Source of the DNA: Bacteroidales bacterium
Lineage (GTDB): Bacteria > Bacteroidota > Bacteroidia > Bacteroidales > Prolixibacteraceae
Reading direction: 5' to 3'
Assembly (NCBI GenBank): GCA_012719495.1
Contig: JAAYAG010000040.1
Span: 19,954 to 83,953 of the forward strand
Length of the DNA: 64,000 nt
Shown: in pieces, positions 10,740 through 18,820 of the stretch
Numbering within the stretch: position 1 is the stretch's first letter
Layout: each line of letters begins with the position of its first letter
Program-made: the position numbers and the translations under genes
Notes under the pieces: generated by a model
The model's database searches: none
What the model was told of the DNA's origin: nothing
The model's input: only the letters and a program-made list of their open reading frames with translations

Positions 10740-10958
10740 TCAAAAGATAAAACTTCGATGTTCAAGATTATAGTTTGTTAGTTTTTGAGGATTTTTTATA
10801 TGGTTTTTTTCATAGGGGAAAGGTTTAAGTTTTTTGAGCGATTTTTAGTTTACAGATGAGGTAGTAAGGTTAATTAGTTGATGAGAGATTAGTGGAGAGA
10901 GAATGATTAATTTTACTAGTGGGGGGTAAAGTGCAGCTGAAGGGCTGCACTTTTTTTT
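10740..10958 (+). ncRNA. Predicted sigma-54-controlled small RNA 1
   Basis: About 219 bases run from the expected start of the sigma-54 promoter to a strong terminator, with no sizeable ORF. It shares landmarks in order with the downstream unit: TTCA...TAGTTT...GTTAG near the 5' end, GGTTAxTTAG, a purine-rich GGAGAGAGAATG stretch, and a terminator stem containing GTGCAG. The ATG in the purine tract opens an 8-codon ORF (10903-10929, MINFTSGG), so a short mRNA is possible. Prediction rests on layout only. Confidence 0.5.
10928..10958 (+). terminator. Rho-independent terminator of small RNA 1
   Basis: A perfect 10-bp stem AAAGTGCAGC/GCTGCACTTT with loop TGAAGG is followed by an eight-base T-run. 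There is no conventional gene upstream on this strand for it to serve. Confidence 0.8.
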
Positions 10959-10987
10959 GGTTCTACCTAAAATATTATTGTTAATTA

Positions 10988-11013
10988 GTCCCAATCATTT
11001 TTAATTTGTCCCA
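10988..11013 (+). promoter_or_regulatory. Paired GTCCC upstream sites, copy 2
   Basis: GTCCCA at 10988 and GTCCCA at 11008 are again 20 bases apart. The second lies in a palindrome TCCCA-GAA-TGGGA and is again exactly 69 bases before a TGGCAC. Every element is offset by 363 bases from copy 1. Confidence 0.55.
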
Positions 11014-11076
11014 GAATGGGATTTTTTCGGGCATTGACTCTAGTTTAATTTGCTGATTATAAACAACTAAGTAGTT

Positions 11077-11093
11077 TGGCACTCATCTTGTAT
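11077..11093 (+). promoter_or_regulatory. Sigma-54-like promoter 2
   Basis: TGGCAC-N5-TTGTAT has correct GG to -12 G spacing. The -12 GC is GT, so it deviates at the same base as copy 1. It faces a second ORF-poor stretch ending in a terminator. Confidence 0.55.
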
Positions 11094-11102
11094 ATTTACT
11101 AT

Positions 11103-11358
11103 TACCGTTACAGAAGCAATTCTTTAATCAGGCGTTCATAGTTTAGTTCGGTTAGATAATCCATAACCATAAAACGGGGGTACTCAATTTTATCTTAAGT
11201 GCAATTTGGTTCATAATTAGGTTAGTTAGGTTTTGTTGATTGGTTGAAGTAAGCGTTTTTCATGGTTAAAAGTAGGGGAGAAGGGAGAATGTATTCCCGT
11301 GAAATTTAAAGAGTGGTTATGGGTTGAAAAGGTGCAGCGCTGCTGTACCTTTTCTTTA
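11103..11358 (+). ncRNA. Predicted sigma-54-controlled small RNA 2
   Basis: About 255 bases between the second sigma-54-like promoter and its terminator. It repeats the order of sequence landmarks of the first unit (GTTCATAGTTT...GGTTAG, GGTTAGTTAG, GGGGAGAAGGGAGAATG, GTGCAG-containing terminator) but is about 36 bases longer and otherwise diverged, so the two look like an old tandem duplication. A 6-codon ORF (11289-11309, MYSREI) starts at the purine tract; its sequence is not conserved between the copies, which favours RNA over peptide function. Confidence 0.5.
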
Positions 11359-11360
11359 TT
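11327..11360 (+). terminator. Rho-independent terminator of small RNA 2
   Basis: An 11-bp stem AAAAGGTGCAG/CTGTACCTTTT (one G-T pair) with a five-base loop is followed by CTTTATTTTTC. Its apex is recognisably related to the copy 1 terminator. Confidence 0.7.
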
Positions 11361-11438
11361 TTTCAAGTAGCTTACTATTAATTGATGGCTAATAAAAGCA
11401 TATAAGCGATAGTTTTTTGATATTAAAAGCAAATTCAG

Positions 11439-11666
11439 ATGATGAAGTTTAAGCCTAAATGTTATAATAAATGCAGCGAATGTTTTTTCTACTATATAGA
11501 TGGTTGCATAGCGTTGCCCGGCGAAGATTGTTTTGTTGCAATAACAGACAATCATGCGCAGCTCATCGTTAAAAACCAGAATCGTTTTGATATCTCGGGG
11601 AAAGTTATTACAGAATTAAAAGATAAATTTCCTTCGGTTAAGCAGCAGCAATGTCAAATTCTTTAA
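11439..11666 (+). CDS. Small cysteine-rich protein of unknown function
   Basis: The 75-residue protein has five Cys in the first 31 residues, spaced C8-x3-C12-x2-C15-x7-C23-x7-C31, followed by a non-Cys part of ordinary composition ending PSVKQQQCQIL. The spacing suggests metal or Fe-S binding or disulfides, but no family is recognised. There is no signal peptide. Two adjacent ATGs (11439, 11442) could start it. It begins ~80 bases after the terminator of small RNA 2 and ends convergently, overlapping the next gene's stop by 4 bases. That tight fit supports a real gene. Confidence 0.55.
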   Translation: MMKFKPKCYNKCSECFFYYIDGCIALPGEDCFVAITDNHAQLIVKNQNRFDISGKVITELKDKFPSVKQQQCQIL

Positions 11667-12973
11667 TCTTTATTACGAAATAAATGAACAAATCCGTCTA
11701 CTTTAATTTTCTTACCATCCCGTCCAACAGCCTTCACAACATAGAAATATACCCCGGGAGAAGCCATACGCCTCCCGTTAACACGTCCGTCCCATACCGA
11801 GTGCTTGTACGTATAATCACGGCCGCGTATGTTGCTATAGTCCCAAGAGTGTACAAGCCCGCCCCAGCGGTTGTATATTCTTATGTTCATACTCTGAAGA
11901 GACTGTGATTGAACGACAAAAACATCGTTGACCCCATCACCGTTGGGGGTGAACACATTCGGAACTTTTATCAGTGAAGTGTCTACCACAATCGCACTTG
12001 GAATATGTAAGGTATCATAACAGTTGCCTGTTGTTGGGTTCACTTTTACAGTGAGTAACTTAACTAAGTATTCGCCCGAACGTTCATACTCATGAATTGG
12101 TAAATAATCGAACAAGATGAAGTCGATACTGTCTACTACCCCCTTGTTTTGTGCAATTTCTTTATCAATCTGTGCTTTACTCTTATAGAAATACCAAATT
12201 GTAGAATCAGCATTGATCGATTTGTTTTCGAATTCAACTTTCAACACTGCTTCACCCTTTGTTGGGCTGGCAGAAAATTCTGATTTTGGAATTTTTGAAT
12301 AATACTCAACCGTTTCACTGGTTTCACATTCAAGTTGGTCGGTAATGGTAAGGCGAAGTTTGAGCGGATCTGATTCTTCGCGAGCCACCGGGTCGAAATA
12401 AGGTTCTAGACTGGTTGAAGCTAAATCGCCACCTTCCCACTTAAATATAAACGAATTATTATTTCTAAAGTTAACCATTTGGTTTGTTTGCGGGTTGTAA
12501 TATCGTAACGGAGCAGCTTCGAAATCAGCTAACACCTGAAACCCTTCGCAAGTAGATGTTGAGTCGGGAATTTCTGCTTTTGTCACTTCTAACCAGTTGT
12601 TTATCACGTGAGCTTGATATGATGTGCTTGTTCCTCCTGAACTGATATTTACCCTGTAATAGCCATCTTCGAGCCTCGAAATTGTCTGGCTAACTGAATC
12701 TTCATCTTCGATAAACGGGGAAAAAGCTAAAAACGAAGATGAAAGGGTGTCAAATTTTTCCCAGGAAAAAGTGGCACTTACCCCCATAGGAGTCCTGGCT
12801 GTGAGTGAACCCAATGGCTTGTCTTTTTTTGTGCAGAAAAAGTATGCTGAATCGCTTCCTACTTTCAAAAAGTAATCGCTTGATGGCGATGTTATTTGCG
12901 CATTGCCCAATTGAGCCGAACCAATAAAGAGAATAGTCAGCAGCAAAAATACAGGGTTGAAAAAACGGATCAT
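11663..12973 (-). CDS. Secreted protein with T9SS type-B (gliding-motility) C-terminal domain
   Basis: The chosen start gives a clean signal peptide (MIRFFNPVFLLLTILFIGSA...NAQ); a longer frame would put 12 hydrophilic residues before it. The 436-residue protein has a middle resembling PKD-like folds (FSASPTKGEAVLKVEFENKS). It ends in the type-B sorting domain: VPNVFTPNGDGVNDVF, IRIYNRWGGLVH, WDGRVNGRRMASPGVYFYVV. It should be exported by the type IX system and anchored or released at the surface. No enzyme motif is visible. It stands alone, diverging from the helicase gene. Confidence 0.9.
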   Translation of the reverse strand: MIRFFNPVFLLLTILFIGSAQLGNAQITSPSSDYFLKVGSDSAYFFCTKKDKPLGSLTARTPMGVSATFSWEKFDTLSSSFLAFSPFIEDEDSVSQTISRLEDGYYRVNISSGGTSTSYQAHVINNWLEVTKAEIPDSTSTCEGFQVLADFEAAPLRYYNPQTNQMVNFRNNNSFIFKWEGGDLASTSLEPYFDPVAREESDPLKLRLTITDQLECETSETVEYYSKIPKSEFSASPTKGEAVLKVEFENKSINADSTIWYFYKSKAQIDKEIAQNKGVVDSIDFILFDYLPIHEYERSGEYLVKLLTVKVNPTTGNCYDTLHIPSAIVVDTSLIKVPNVFTPNGDGVNDVFVVQSQSLQSMNIRIYNRWGGLVHSWDYSNIRGRDYTYKHSVWDGRVNGRRMASPGVYFYVVKAVGRDGKKIKVDGFVHLFRNKD

Positions 12974-13167
12974 TTTTGTGTATTTACATTCGGTTTCAAA
13001 ATAACTCATTTCAAGCGTAAAAATTGTATGAAATACCGGCTTGTTTTTTTGCCGAAGTACAAAATTAAAATTTTAACTGAATAAGTAAGCTTATCTTTTC
13101 ACTTCTGTTATTTTTGGAGATCGGTAATTTTAATAGATAGTTCCTCAAAAACATAGACGGAATAATA

Positions 13168-15504
13168 ATGGAATATGCTTATTTACAGGGGTTAAACAAA
13201 GCTCAGCGCGATGCGGTTGAGAATGTTGCCGGGCCTAGTTTGGTTATTGCAGGAGCTGGTTCAGGGAAAACGCGTGTGCTTACCATGCGAATTGCCCACT
13301 TGCTCAGGTTAGGAAATGCTCCTTCATCGGTTTTGGCTCTCACGTTCACCAATAAAGCGGCCAGGGAAATGAAAGAACGTATCTCGGCTATAGTGGGGAA
13401 CGATATTGCCCGCTATTTGTGGATGGGAACGTTCCATTCAATCTTCTCACGAATATTACGCACCGAATCTGATGCAATTGGTTATCCGTCGACGTTTACT
13501 ATTTATGATACTTCCGACTCTAAGAGTTTAATTCGCAGCATTATAAAAGAAATGCAGCTCGATCCGAAAACGTACAAACCAGGAACCGTGCTTAACCGGA
13601 TTTCATCGGCTAAAAATAATCTGGTAACCGCTCAGGCTTATGCGGCCAACAAAGAAGTGCGCGAATACGACCGTTCGATACAAATGCCACTGATTGCCGA
13701 TATTTATAAAGAATATGCAAAACGATGCAAAACATCGGGGGCAATGGATTTTGATGATTTGTTGCTGAATATGAATCTATTGCTTCATCGAAACCCTGAG
13801 GTATTGCAACGATACCAGGAAAGATTCAGATATATTTTAGTTGATGAATATCAGGATACAAACTATTCGCAATACCTTATCGTAAAGAAACTTGCAGAAA
13901 AACATAAAAATATCTGTGTTGTTGGTGATGATGCACAAAGTATCTATTCATTTCGTGGCGCAAGGATTGAGAATATTTTAAATTTCAGGAACGATTATCC
14001 TGGTTTTCAAACCTTCAAACTGGAACAGAATTACCGGTCGACACAAACCATTGTGAATGCGGCAAACAGTGTTATTAAAAAGAATAAAAGGCAGTTACAC
14101 AAAGAAGTATTCTCGGAGAATGAACCGGGTGCTCAAATACAAATTATTCAGGCTATTACCGACAACGAAGAAGGAATTCTTGTTGCCACAGAACTCAACC
14201 AGCATAGGCTTCGTGAGCACGATCAGTTTTCCGATTATGCGATTCTTTATCGAACAAACTCTCAGTCGCGAATATTCGAGGAGCAATTGCGGAGGCTGAA
14301 TATTCCTTTCAAAATATATGGTGGGCAATCGTTTTATGAGCGAAAGGAAATTAAAGATTTACTGGCCTACTTGAGGGTTGTCGTCAATTGTAACGATAGT
14401 GAAGCTGTTAAACGGATAATTAATTTTCCGGCCAGGGGCATTGGGCAAACTACAATTGACAAGATTGAAATGGCGGCTTCCACAAACGATGTTACTTTTT
14501 GGGAAATAATCACTAAGACTGATAGTTACACTGTCGGTCTCAATAAAGGAACGTTGACTAAAGTTGAGAAGTTCATTACGTTGATTCAGTCTTTTAAAGA
14601 GCAACTTGTCACATCATCGGCATACGAGATTGCCTTGGTTGTAGCCCGGCAAAGTGGAATTGTTGATGAATATTATCAGGATAAATCGCCCGAAAGCCTT
14701 AGTAAATTTCAAAATGTTCAGGAATTGTTGAATGCTATTCAGGACTTTTCGATCAACGCATTGGAAGAAGGCCGACCCAACAAACTCGAAAACTATCTCG
14801 AAGAGATTGCTCTGGTCACCGACCAAGATGAGGACAAAGAAGAAGACAAGAATAGGGTGACATTGATGACTGTTCATTCGGCCAAGGGCTTAGAGTTTAA
14901 AAATGTATTTGTTGTTGGGCTCGAGGAAAAGCTTTTCCCGTCGAGTTACAGCGGCACATATACCCCAGAAAGTCTTGAAGAAGAGCGTCGTTTATTTTAT
15001 GTCGCCCTTACAAGGGCCATGAAAAATGCATGGCTTTCGTTTGCCCGTCAACGCTACAGTTGGGGGCAACTTAATTTTTGTGAGCCAAGCCGGTTTATCG
15101 AAGAGATCGACGAACGTTTTATTTCTCAGAATCTTCCAACTCATCAATCATCTTCATTTTTTGGTCGGAACGAATTTCTTTTTAATAAACAGGAGGATAG
15201 TCGCCCGGTAGTAAACGAAAAGCAAGATATATATCCTCAAAGAAGGCCTTCAACAGGGCAAGTTCTGCCGCCATTAAGCAAACGCACAGCTTCGTTGAAG
15301 AATGCCATGTCGAGGCCTGTTTTCGAAGCCGATGATCCTGAAGTAATTGTTGTTGGAAAATTGGTTGAACATCAAAGATTTGGTGTTGGTCGAGTGTTAG
15401 AGTTGGAAGGCGAGGGCGCCAACCGAAAGGCAACAGTTATTTTTGAAAATGCCGGGCGAAAGCAGCTTTTACTGAAATTTGCCCGGTTACGATTGGTTGA
15501 ATAA
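13168..15504 (+). CDS. pcrA: UvrD/PcrA-type ATP-dependent DNA helicase
   Basis: Superfamily 1A 3'-5' helicase of 778 residues, the usual PcrA/UvrD length. Visible motifs: Walker A GAGSGKT near residue 30, TFTNKAAREMKER (Ia), VDEYQDTN (II), VVGDDAQSIYSFRGA (III), LEQNYRST (IV), TVHSAKGLEFKNVFVVGLEE (V) and EERRLFYVALTRA (VI). The C-terminal ~50 residues (KLVEHQRFGVGRVLELEG...) form the Tudor-like RNA-polymerase-binding domain of PcrA/UvrD. It acts in repair and in removing protein or transcription obstacles. The choice between pcrA and uvrD naming is conventional. Confidence 0.95.
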   Translation: MEYAYLQGLNKAQRDAVENVAGPSLVIAGAGSGKTRVLTMRIAHLLRLGNAPSSVLALTFTNKAAREMKERISAIVGNDIARYLWMGTFHSIFSRILRTESDAIGYPSTFTIYDTSDSKSLIRSIIKEMQLDPKTYKPGTVLNRISSAKNNLVTAQAYAANKEVREYDRSIQMPLIADIYKEYAKRCKTSGAMDFDDLLLNMNLLLHRNPEVLQRYQERFRYILVDEYQDTNYSQYLIVKKLAEKHKNICVVGDDAQSIYSFRGARIENILNFRNDYPGFQTFKLEQNYRSTQTIVNAANSVIKKNKRQLHKEVFSENEPGAQIQIIQAITDNEEGILVATELNQHRLREHDQFSDYAILYRTNSQSRIFEEQLRRLNIPFKIYGGQSFYERKEIKDLLAYLRVVVNCNDSEAVKRIINFPARGIGQTTIDKIEMAASTNDVTFWEIITKTDSYTVGLNKGTLTKVEKFITLIQSFKEQLVTSSAYEIALVVARQSGIVDEYYQDKSPESLSKFQNVQELLNAIQDFSINALEEGRPNKLENYLEEIALVTDQDEDKEEDKNRVTLMTVHSAKGLEFKNVFVVGLEEKLFPSSYSGTYTPESLEEERRLFYVALTRAMKNAWLSFARQRYSWGQLNFCEPSRFIEEIDERFISQNLPTHQSSSFFGRNEFLFNKQEDSRPVVNEKQDIYPQRRPSTGQVLPPLSKRTASLKNAMSRPVFEADDPEVIVVGKLVEHQRFGVGRVLELEGEGANRKATVIFENAGRKQLLLKFARLRLVE

Positions 15505-15652
15505 TGTATCGTGCGTGTTTTAATTACCTGGTGATGAAAACTTGATGCGAATTATTAATCTACCAAATTGTTTGCTAAATTTGCACAGCATTGTGGCTGA
15601 TTGAAATACAGCATATTGCTAATAATCCGATATTTACTACACAACTATAAAA

Positions 15653-16291
15653 ATGGAATACAATACAAGTTTGAAAAAATTGATACTTCCCGAGTACGGT
15701 CGCAATATTCAAAATATGGTCGATTTTATTATGGCTATTGAAGATCGTCAACAGCGTAATTTGGCAGCACAAAGCATTGTCGACGTTATGGGAAATCTGT
15801 ATCCTTATTTACGCGATATCCCCGATTTTAAGCATAAACTCTGGGATCATCTGGCTATAATGTCTGATTTTCAGCTTGATATTGATTATCCTTACGATCT
15901 GCCCACGCGTGAAGCATTGGCAGAAAGACCCAACACGATTCCGTATAACAATGGCGAAATCAAGTATAAGCATTATGGGCGCATCGTTGAAATGATGATA
16001 AAAAGGGCAGCTGAGTATGAGGAAGGTATGGAAAAAGATTCACTTATACAGATGATTGCCGACCATATGAAAAAATGCTACCTCACTTGGAATAAAGAAA
16101 CAGTTGATGATGAAAAAGTTATGGCCGATTTTCATGAGTTAGCCAAAGGGAGAATTGATGTTCCTGAAGATTTTCAGTTGTCTGAGACTAAGGATCTTAT
16201 GTTTTCAGCAAAAAAGGACAACAGCAAAAAGAAACAATTTAACAACGGCAAGAAAAACCAGAACTATAAAAAAGATATGCGGAAGAACTAG
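15653..16291 (+). CDS. DUF4290 family protein
   Basis: The 212-residue protein begins MEYNTSLKKLILPEYGRNIQNMVDF, the hallmark of DUF4290, a Bacteroidota family of unknown function that is commonly encoded just before murA, as here (32 bases). It has no signal peptide or membrane segment and a Lys/Asn-rich tail. A -7-like TAAATTTG lies at 15576-15583. A cytoplasmic role connected to envelope synthesis is suggested only by this recurring neighbourhood. Confidence 0.88.
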   Translation: MEYNTSLKKLILPEYGRNIQNMVDFIMAIEDRQQRNLAAQSIVDVMGNLYPYLRDIPDFKHKLWDHLAIMSDFQLDIDYPYDLPTREALAERPNTIPYNNGEIKYKHYGRIVEMMIKRAAEYEEGMEKDSLIQMIADHMKKCYLTWNKETVDDEKVMADFHELAKGRIDVPEDFQLSETKDLMFSAKKDNSKKKQFNNGKKNQNYKKDMRKN

Positions 16292-16323
16292 TTTCTTATT
16301 ATCAACCAGATAAACCTATTCCT

Positions 16324-17631
16324 ATGGCTACATTTATTGTTGAAGGCGGCCGGTCAATGAAAGGTGAACTTCACCCCCAAGGGGCAAAAAACGAAGCATT
16401 ACAAGTTATTTGTGCCACATTGCTCACCGAAGAGTGTGTGCAAATCAGGAATATTCCAGAGATAAGGGATGTTCTAAAATTGATTGACATTCTGAAAGAA
16501 TTAGGTGTTAAGGTTGATCGTGAAGAAAAAGGAGTGTTTTCATTCTGTGCACGGAACGTAGACCCCGAGTTCCTTAAAACTGAACGTTACGCCAAACTTG
16601 CCTCAAGCCTCCGTGGTTCGATAATGATTTTAGGCCCCATGCTGTCGCGATTCGGAAAAGGGTTTATTCCTCAGCCCGGGGGCGATAAGATTGGGCGTCG
16701 CAGGCTTGATACGCACTTTATTGGTTTTCAGAATTTAGGGGCGAAATTTATTTTCGATGCGGCAGGAAAATGTTATCACATCGAAGCTAAAAACCTGAAA
16801 GGCTGTTATATGCTTCTCGATGAAGCATCGGTTACCGGTACTGCAAATATTATTATGGCTGCAGTAATGGCCAAAGGCACTACCACAATTTATAATGCTG
16901 CTTGTGAACCCTATGTTCAACAATTGTGTGAAATGTTGGTGTCGATGGGGGCAAAAATTACGGGCATTGGCTCTAACTTACTATCAATTGAAGGGGTAAA
17001 ATCGCTTCATGGATGCGTTCATACCATTTTGCCCGATATGATTGAAGTGGGCAGTTTCATTGGGTTGGCAGCTATGACTCAATCAGAAATAACCATAAAA
17101 AACTGTCGGATCGATAAACTCGGCATAATACCCATGCAATTTCAGCGCTTGGGTATAAAAATGGAGTTTCGTGGTGATGATATATACATTCCTGCTCAAA
17201 AAAGTTATGAAATAGAAACGTTTATCGATGGCTCAATAATGACCATTGCTGATGCGCCCTGGCCGGGTCTCACCCCCGATTTGCTGAGCGTTTTTCTTGT
17301 AGTGGCCACGCAGGCAAAAGGGAGCGTGCTTATCCATCAGAAAATGTTCGAAAGCCGGCTTTTCTTTGTTGATAAACTTATCGACATGGGAGCGCAGATT
17401 ATTCTCTGTGATCCTCACCGGGCAACTGTTATTGGTCTCGACCACAAATTTAAACTGAGGGGCACAACCATGGTTTCGCCTGACATTAGGGCAGGGGTAG
17501 CACTGCTTATCGCAGCCCTTTCGGCAGAAGGAACAAGCAAAATCCATAACATAGAGCAAATCGACCGTGGATATGAAAAAATTGGCGAGCGATTAGCGGC
17601 TATTGGCGCTAAAATTAGTCGCGTAGAATAG
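16324..17631 (+). CDS. murA: UDP-N-acetylglucosamine 1-carboxyvinyltransferase MurA
   Basis: First committed step of peptidoglycan synthesis: transfers enolpyruvate from PEP to UDP-GlcNAc. The 435 residues cover the full EPT-synthase fold with KNEAL near 22-26, the catalytic-loop sequence PGGDKIGRRRLDTH, and the C-terminal IERGYE-like segment (IDRGYEKIGERLAAIGA). Notably the active-site loop Cys (Cys115 in E. coli) is Asp121 here, GAT at 16684. Asp at this site is known in other bacteria to keep activity while removing the residue alkylated by fosfomycin. It follows DUF4290 and precedes an exosortase operon. Confidence 0.97.
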   Translation: MATFIVEGGRSMKGELHPQGAKNEALQVICATLLTEECVQIRNIPEIRDVLKLIDILKELGVKVDREEKGVFSFCARNVDPEFLKTERYAKLASSLRGSIMILGPMLSRFGKGFIPQPGGDKIGRRRLDTHFIGFQNLGAKFIFDAAGKCYHIEAKNLKGCYMLLDEASVTGTANIIMAAVMAKGTTTIYNAACEPYVQQLCEMLVSMGAKITGIGSNLLSIEGVKSLHGCVHTILPDMIEVGSFIGLAAMTQSEITIKNCRIDKLGIIPMQFQRLGIKMEFRGDDIYIPAQKSYEIETFIDGSIMTIADAPWPGLTPDLLSVFLVVATQAKGSVLIHQKMFESRLFFVDKLIDMGAQIILCDPHRATVIGLDHKFKLRGTTMVSPDIRAGVALLIAALSAEGTSKIHNIEQIDRGYEKIGERLAAIGAKISRVE

Positions 17632-17654
17632 TTTTTATTAACAGACAAACCCTT

Positions 17655-18260
17655 ATGAACCAAAATATTATGAACAATAAGAAAAACCACAAAAAGACTT
17701 CGGCAGAGCAAAATAAAGCATTGCTAAAAGAGCTACTGCCGCTTATGAAAGCATTCGGCTTATGGATTGTATTGGTCGTTATTGTAGCTTGGGACTATAC
17801 GAATAATCGTTGGTTCTCAATGTTTTTTGTTGATATGACCACCTACATCTCTCACGTGATGGCTAAAGTAATGTTTATCCCATCGAAAATTGTTGGTGAC
17901 GGGCAAAGTATGGTAACTACTTTAGTTGTTAATTACAAGACAATTGTTATCAATCACTATCCAATGATTGTTGAGATTGAATGCTCTGCTTATCACGCGT
18001 ACATCGCTATGATTGCTTTGGTTATTTTTTCAGCGTGGAGTGTAAAGCAGAAATTAATTGGAGGCGCAGCTTTATTTGGATTACTGGCTCTTATTAATTC
18101 ATTCCGAATAGTAATGCTTGGACTCATTGGTCGGCTCTATCCTCAGATATTCAATGTGATGCATGATTATGTCTGGAATATTTTGTTGGTGATAATCATT
18201 TGGGCACTTTGGGAACTTGCCAACCGAAAAATTAATAAAATAAATGCCGCATTAGTATGA
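17655..18260 (+). CDS. Exosortase/archaeosortase-family transpeptidase-like membrane protein
   Basis: The 201-residue protein has several membrane segments. It carries the family's three catalytic landmarks in order and each at a membrane edge: Cys110 in IECSAYH, Arg151 in LINSFR, and His170 in VMHDYVW. Exosortases cut C-terminal tripartite sorting signals (short motif, transmembrane helix, basic tail) and pass the protein to another carrier. It overlaps the next gene by 4 bases and starts 23 bases after murA. Two proteins in this window (21.6-22.4 and 26.5-27.2 kb) carry a matching type of C-terminus. Which named subfamily it belongs to (XrtF/XrtX type are candidates) cannot be decided by eye. 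Confidence 0.82.
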   Translation: MNQNIMNNKKNHKKTSAEQNKALLKELLPLMKAFGLWIVLVVIVAWDYTNNRWFSMFFVDMTTYISHVMAKVMFIPSKIVGDGQSMVTTLVVNYKTIVINHYPMIVEIECSAYHAYIAMIALVIFSAWSVKQKLIGGAALFGLLALINSFRIVMLGLIGRLYPQIFNVMHDYVWNILLVIIIWALWELANRKINKINAALV

Positions 18261-18820
18261 AAAAGTATCTGCGTATAGTGGTTTTTATAGTAGCCAGTTT
18301 CCTGTTTTATCTTTTGTGGGTTAACGGCGGAGAACAGGCTTATGGTAAGTTGGTTACTGTAGGAATAGATAAGATAACGTCTAAAGTTTCGGGCATTAAG
18401 AAGGCTGAATTCAAGCATTTTGAAGAGGAAGAAAAAACGCTGATATATTGCTATTATAGCGACAGGAAAACCAACATTGCCCTCGAGTTCTGTTTGCCCA
18501 TCGTATTATTATTGGCATGGCATTTGTCATTATTCTTCGACAACCGTATAAGGTACAAGGTGGCATTTAAGTTGTTTGCTTTTAACTTTCTGATTGTATA
18601 TTTTTTGCAGATAATGTTCCCATTACTGCTTTATAATATCAGCCAGTCGAAAGCAAAAGCTACGGGGCTTTTTATCGGGTTACAGGTTTTTGGGTTTATT
18701 GTGTTTTTCCTGATGATAAAAGATTCACTGTTGATAAAACTCAAATATTCTTCAGAAATTGAAAACCAGGAACCTATTCAGCGTGTTGTTAATACAATTG
18801 AAAAAAACAAAAAGAAATGA
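18257..18820 (+). CDS. Membrane protein of the exosortase operon
   Basis: The 187-residue protein has an N-terminal membrane segment (IVVFIVASFLFYLLWV), an extracytoplasmic stretch with a Tyr-rich LIYCYYS element, then three further hydrophobic segments and a Lys-rich tail (NTIEKNKKK). Its start overlaps the exosortase stop (ATGA) and its own stop overlaps the next start, so the three genes are translationally coupled. Dedicated small membrane partners are known for several Bacteroidota exosortases; this is probably one, by position rather than by recognised motif. Confidence 0.7.
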   Translation: MKKYLRIVVFIVASFLFYLLWVNGGEQAYGKLVTVGIDKITSKVSGIKKAEFKHFEEEEKTLIYCYYSDRKTNIALEFCLPIVLLLAWHLSLFFDNRIRYKVAFKLFAFNFLIVYFLQIMFPLLLYNISQSKAKATGLFIGLQVFGFIVFFLMIKDSLLIKLKYSSEIENQEPIQRVVNTIEKNKKK

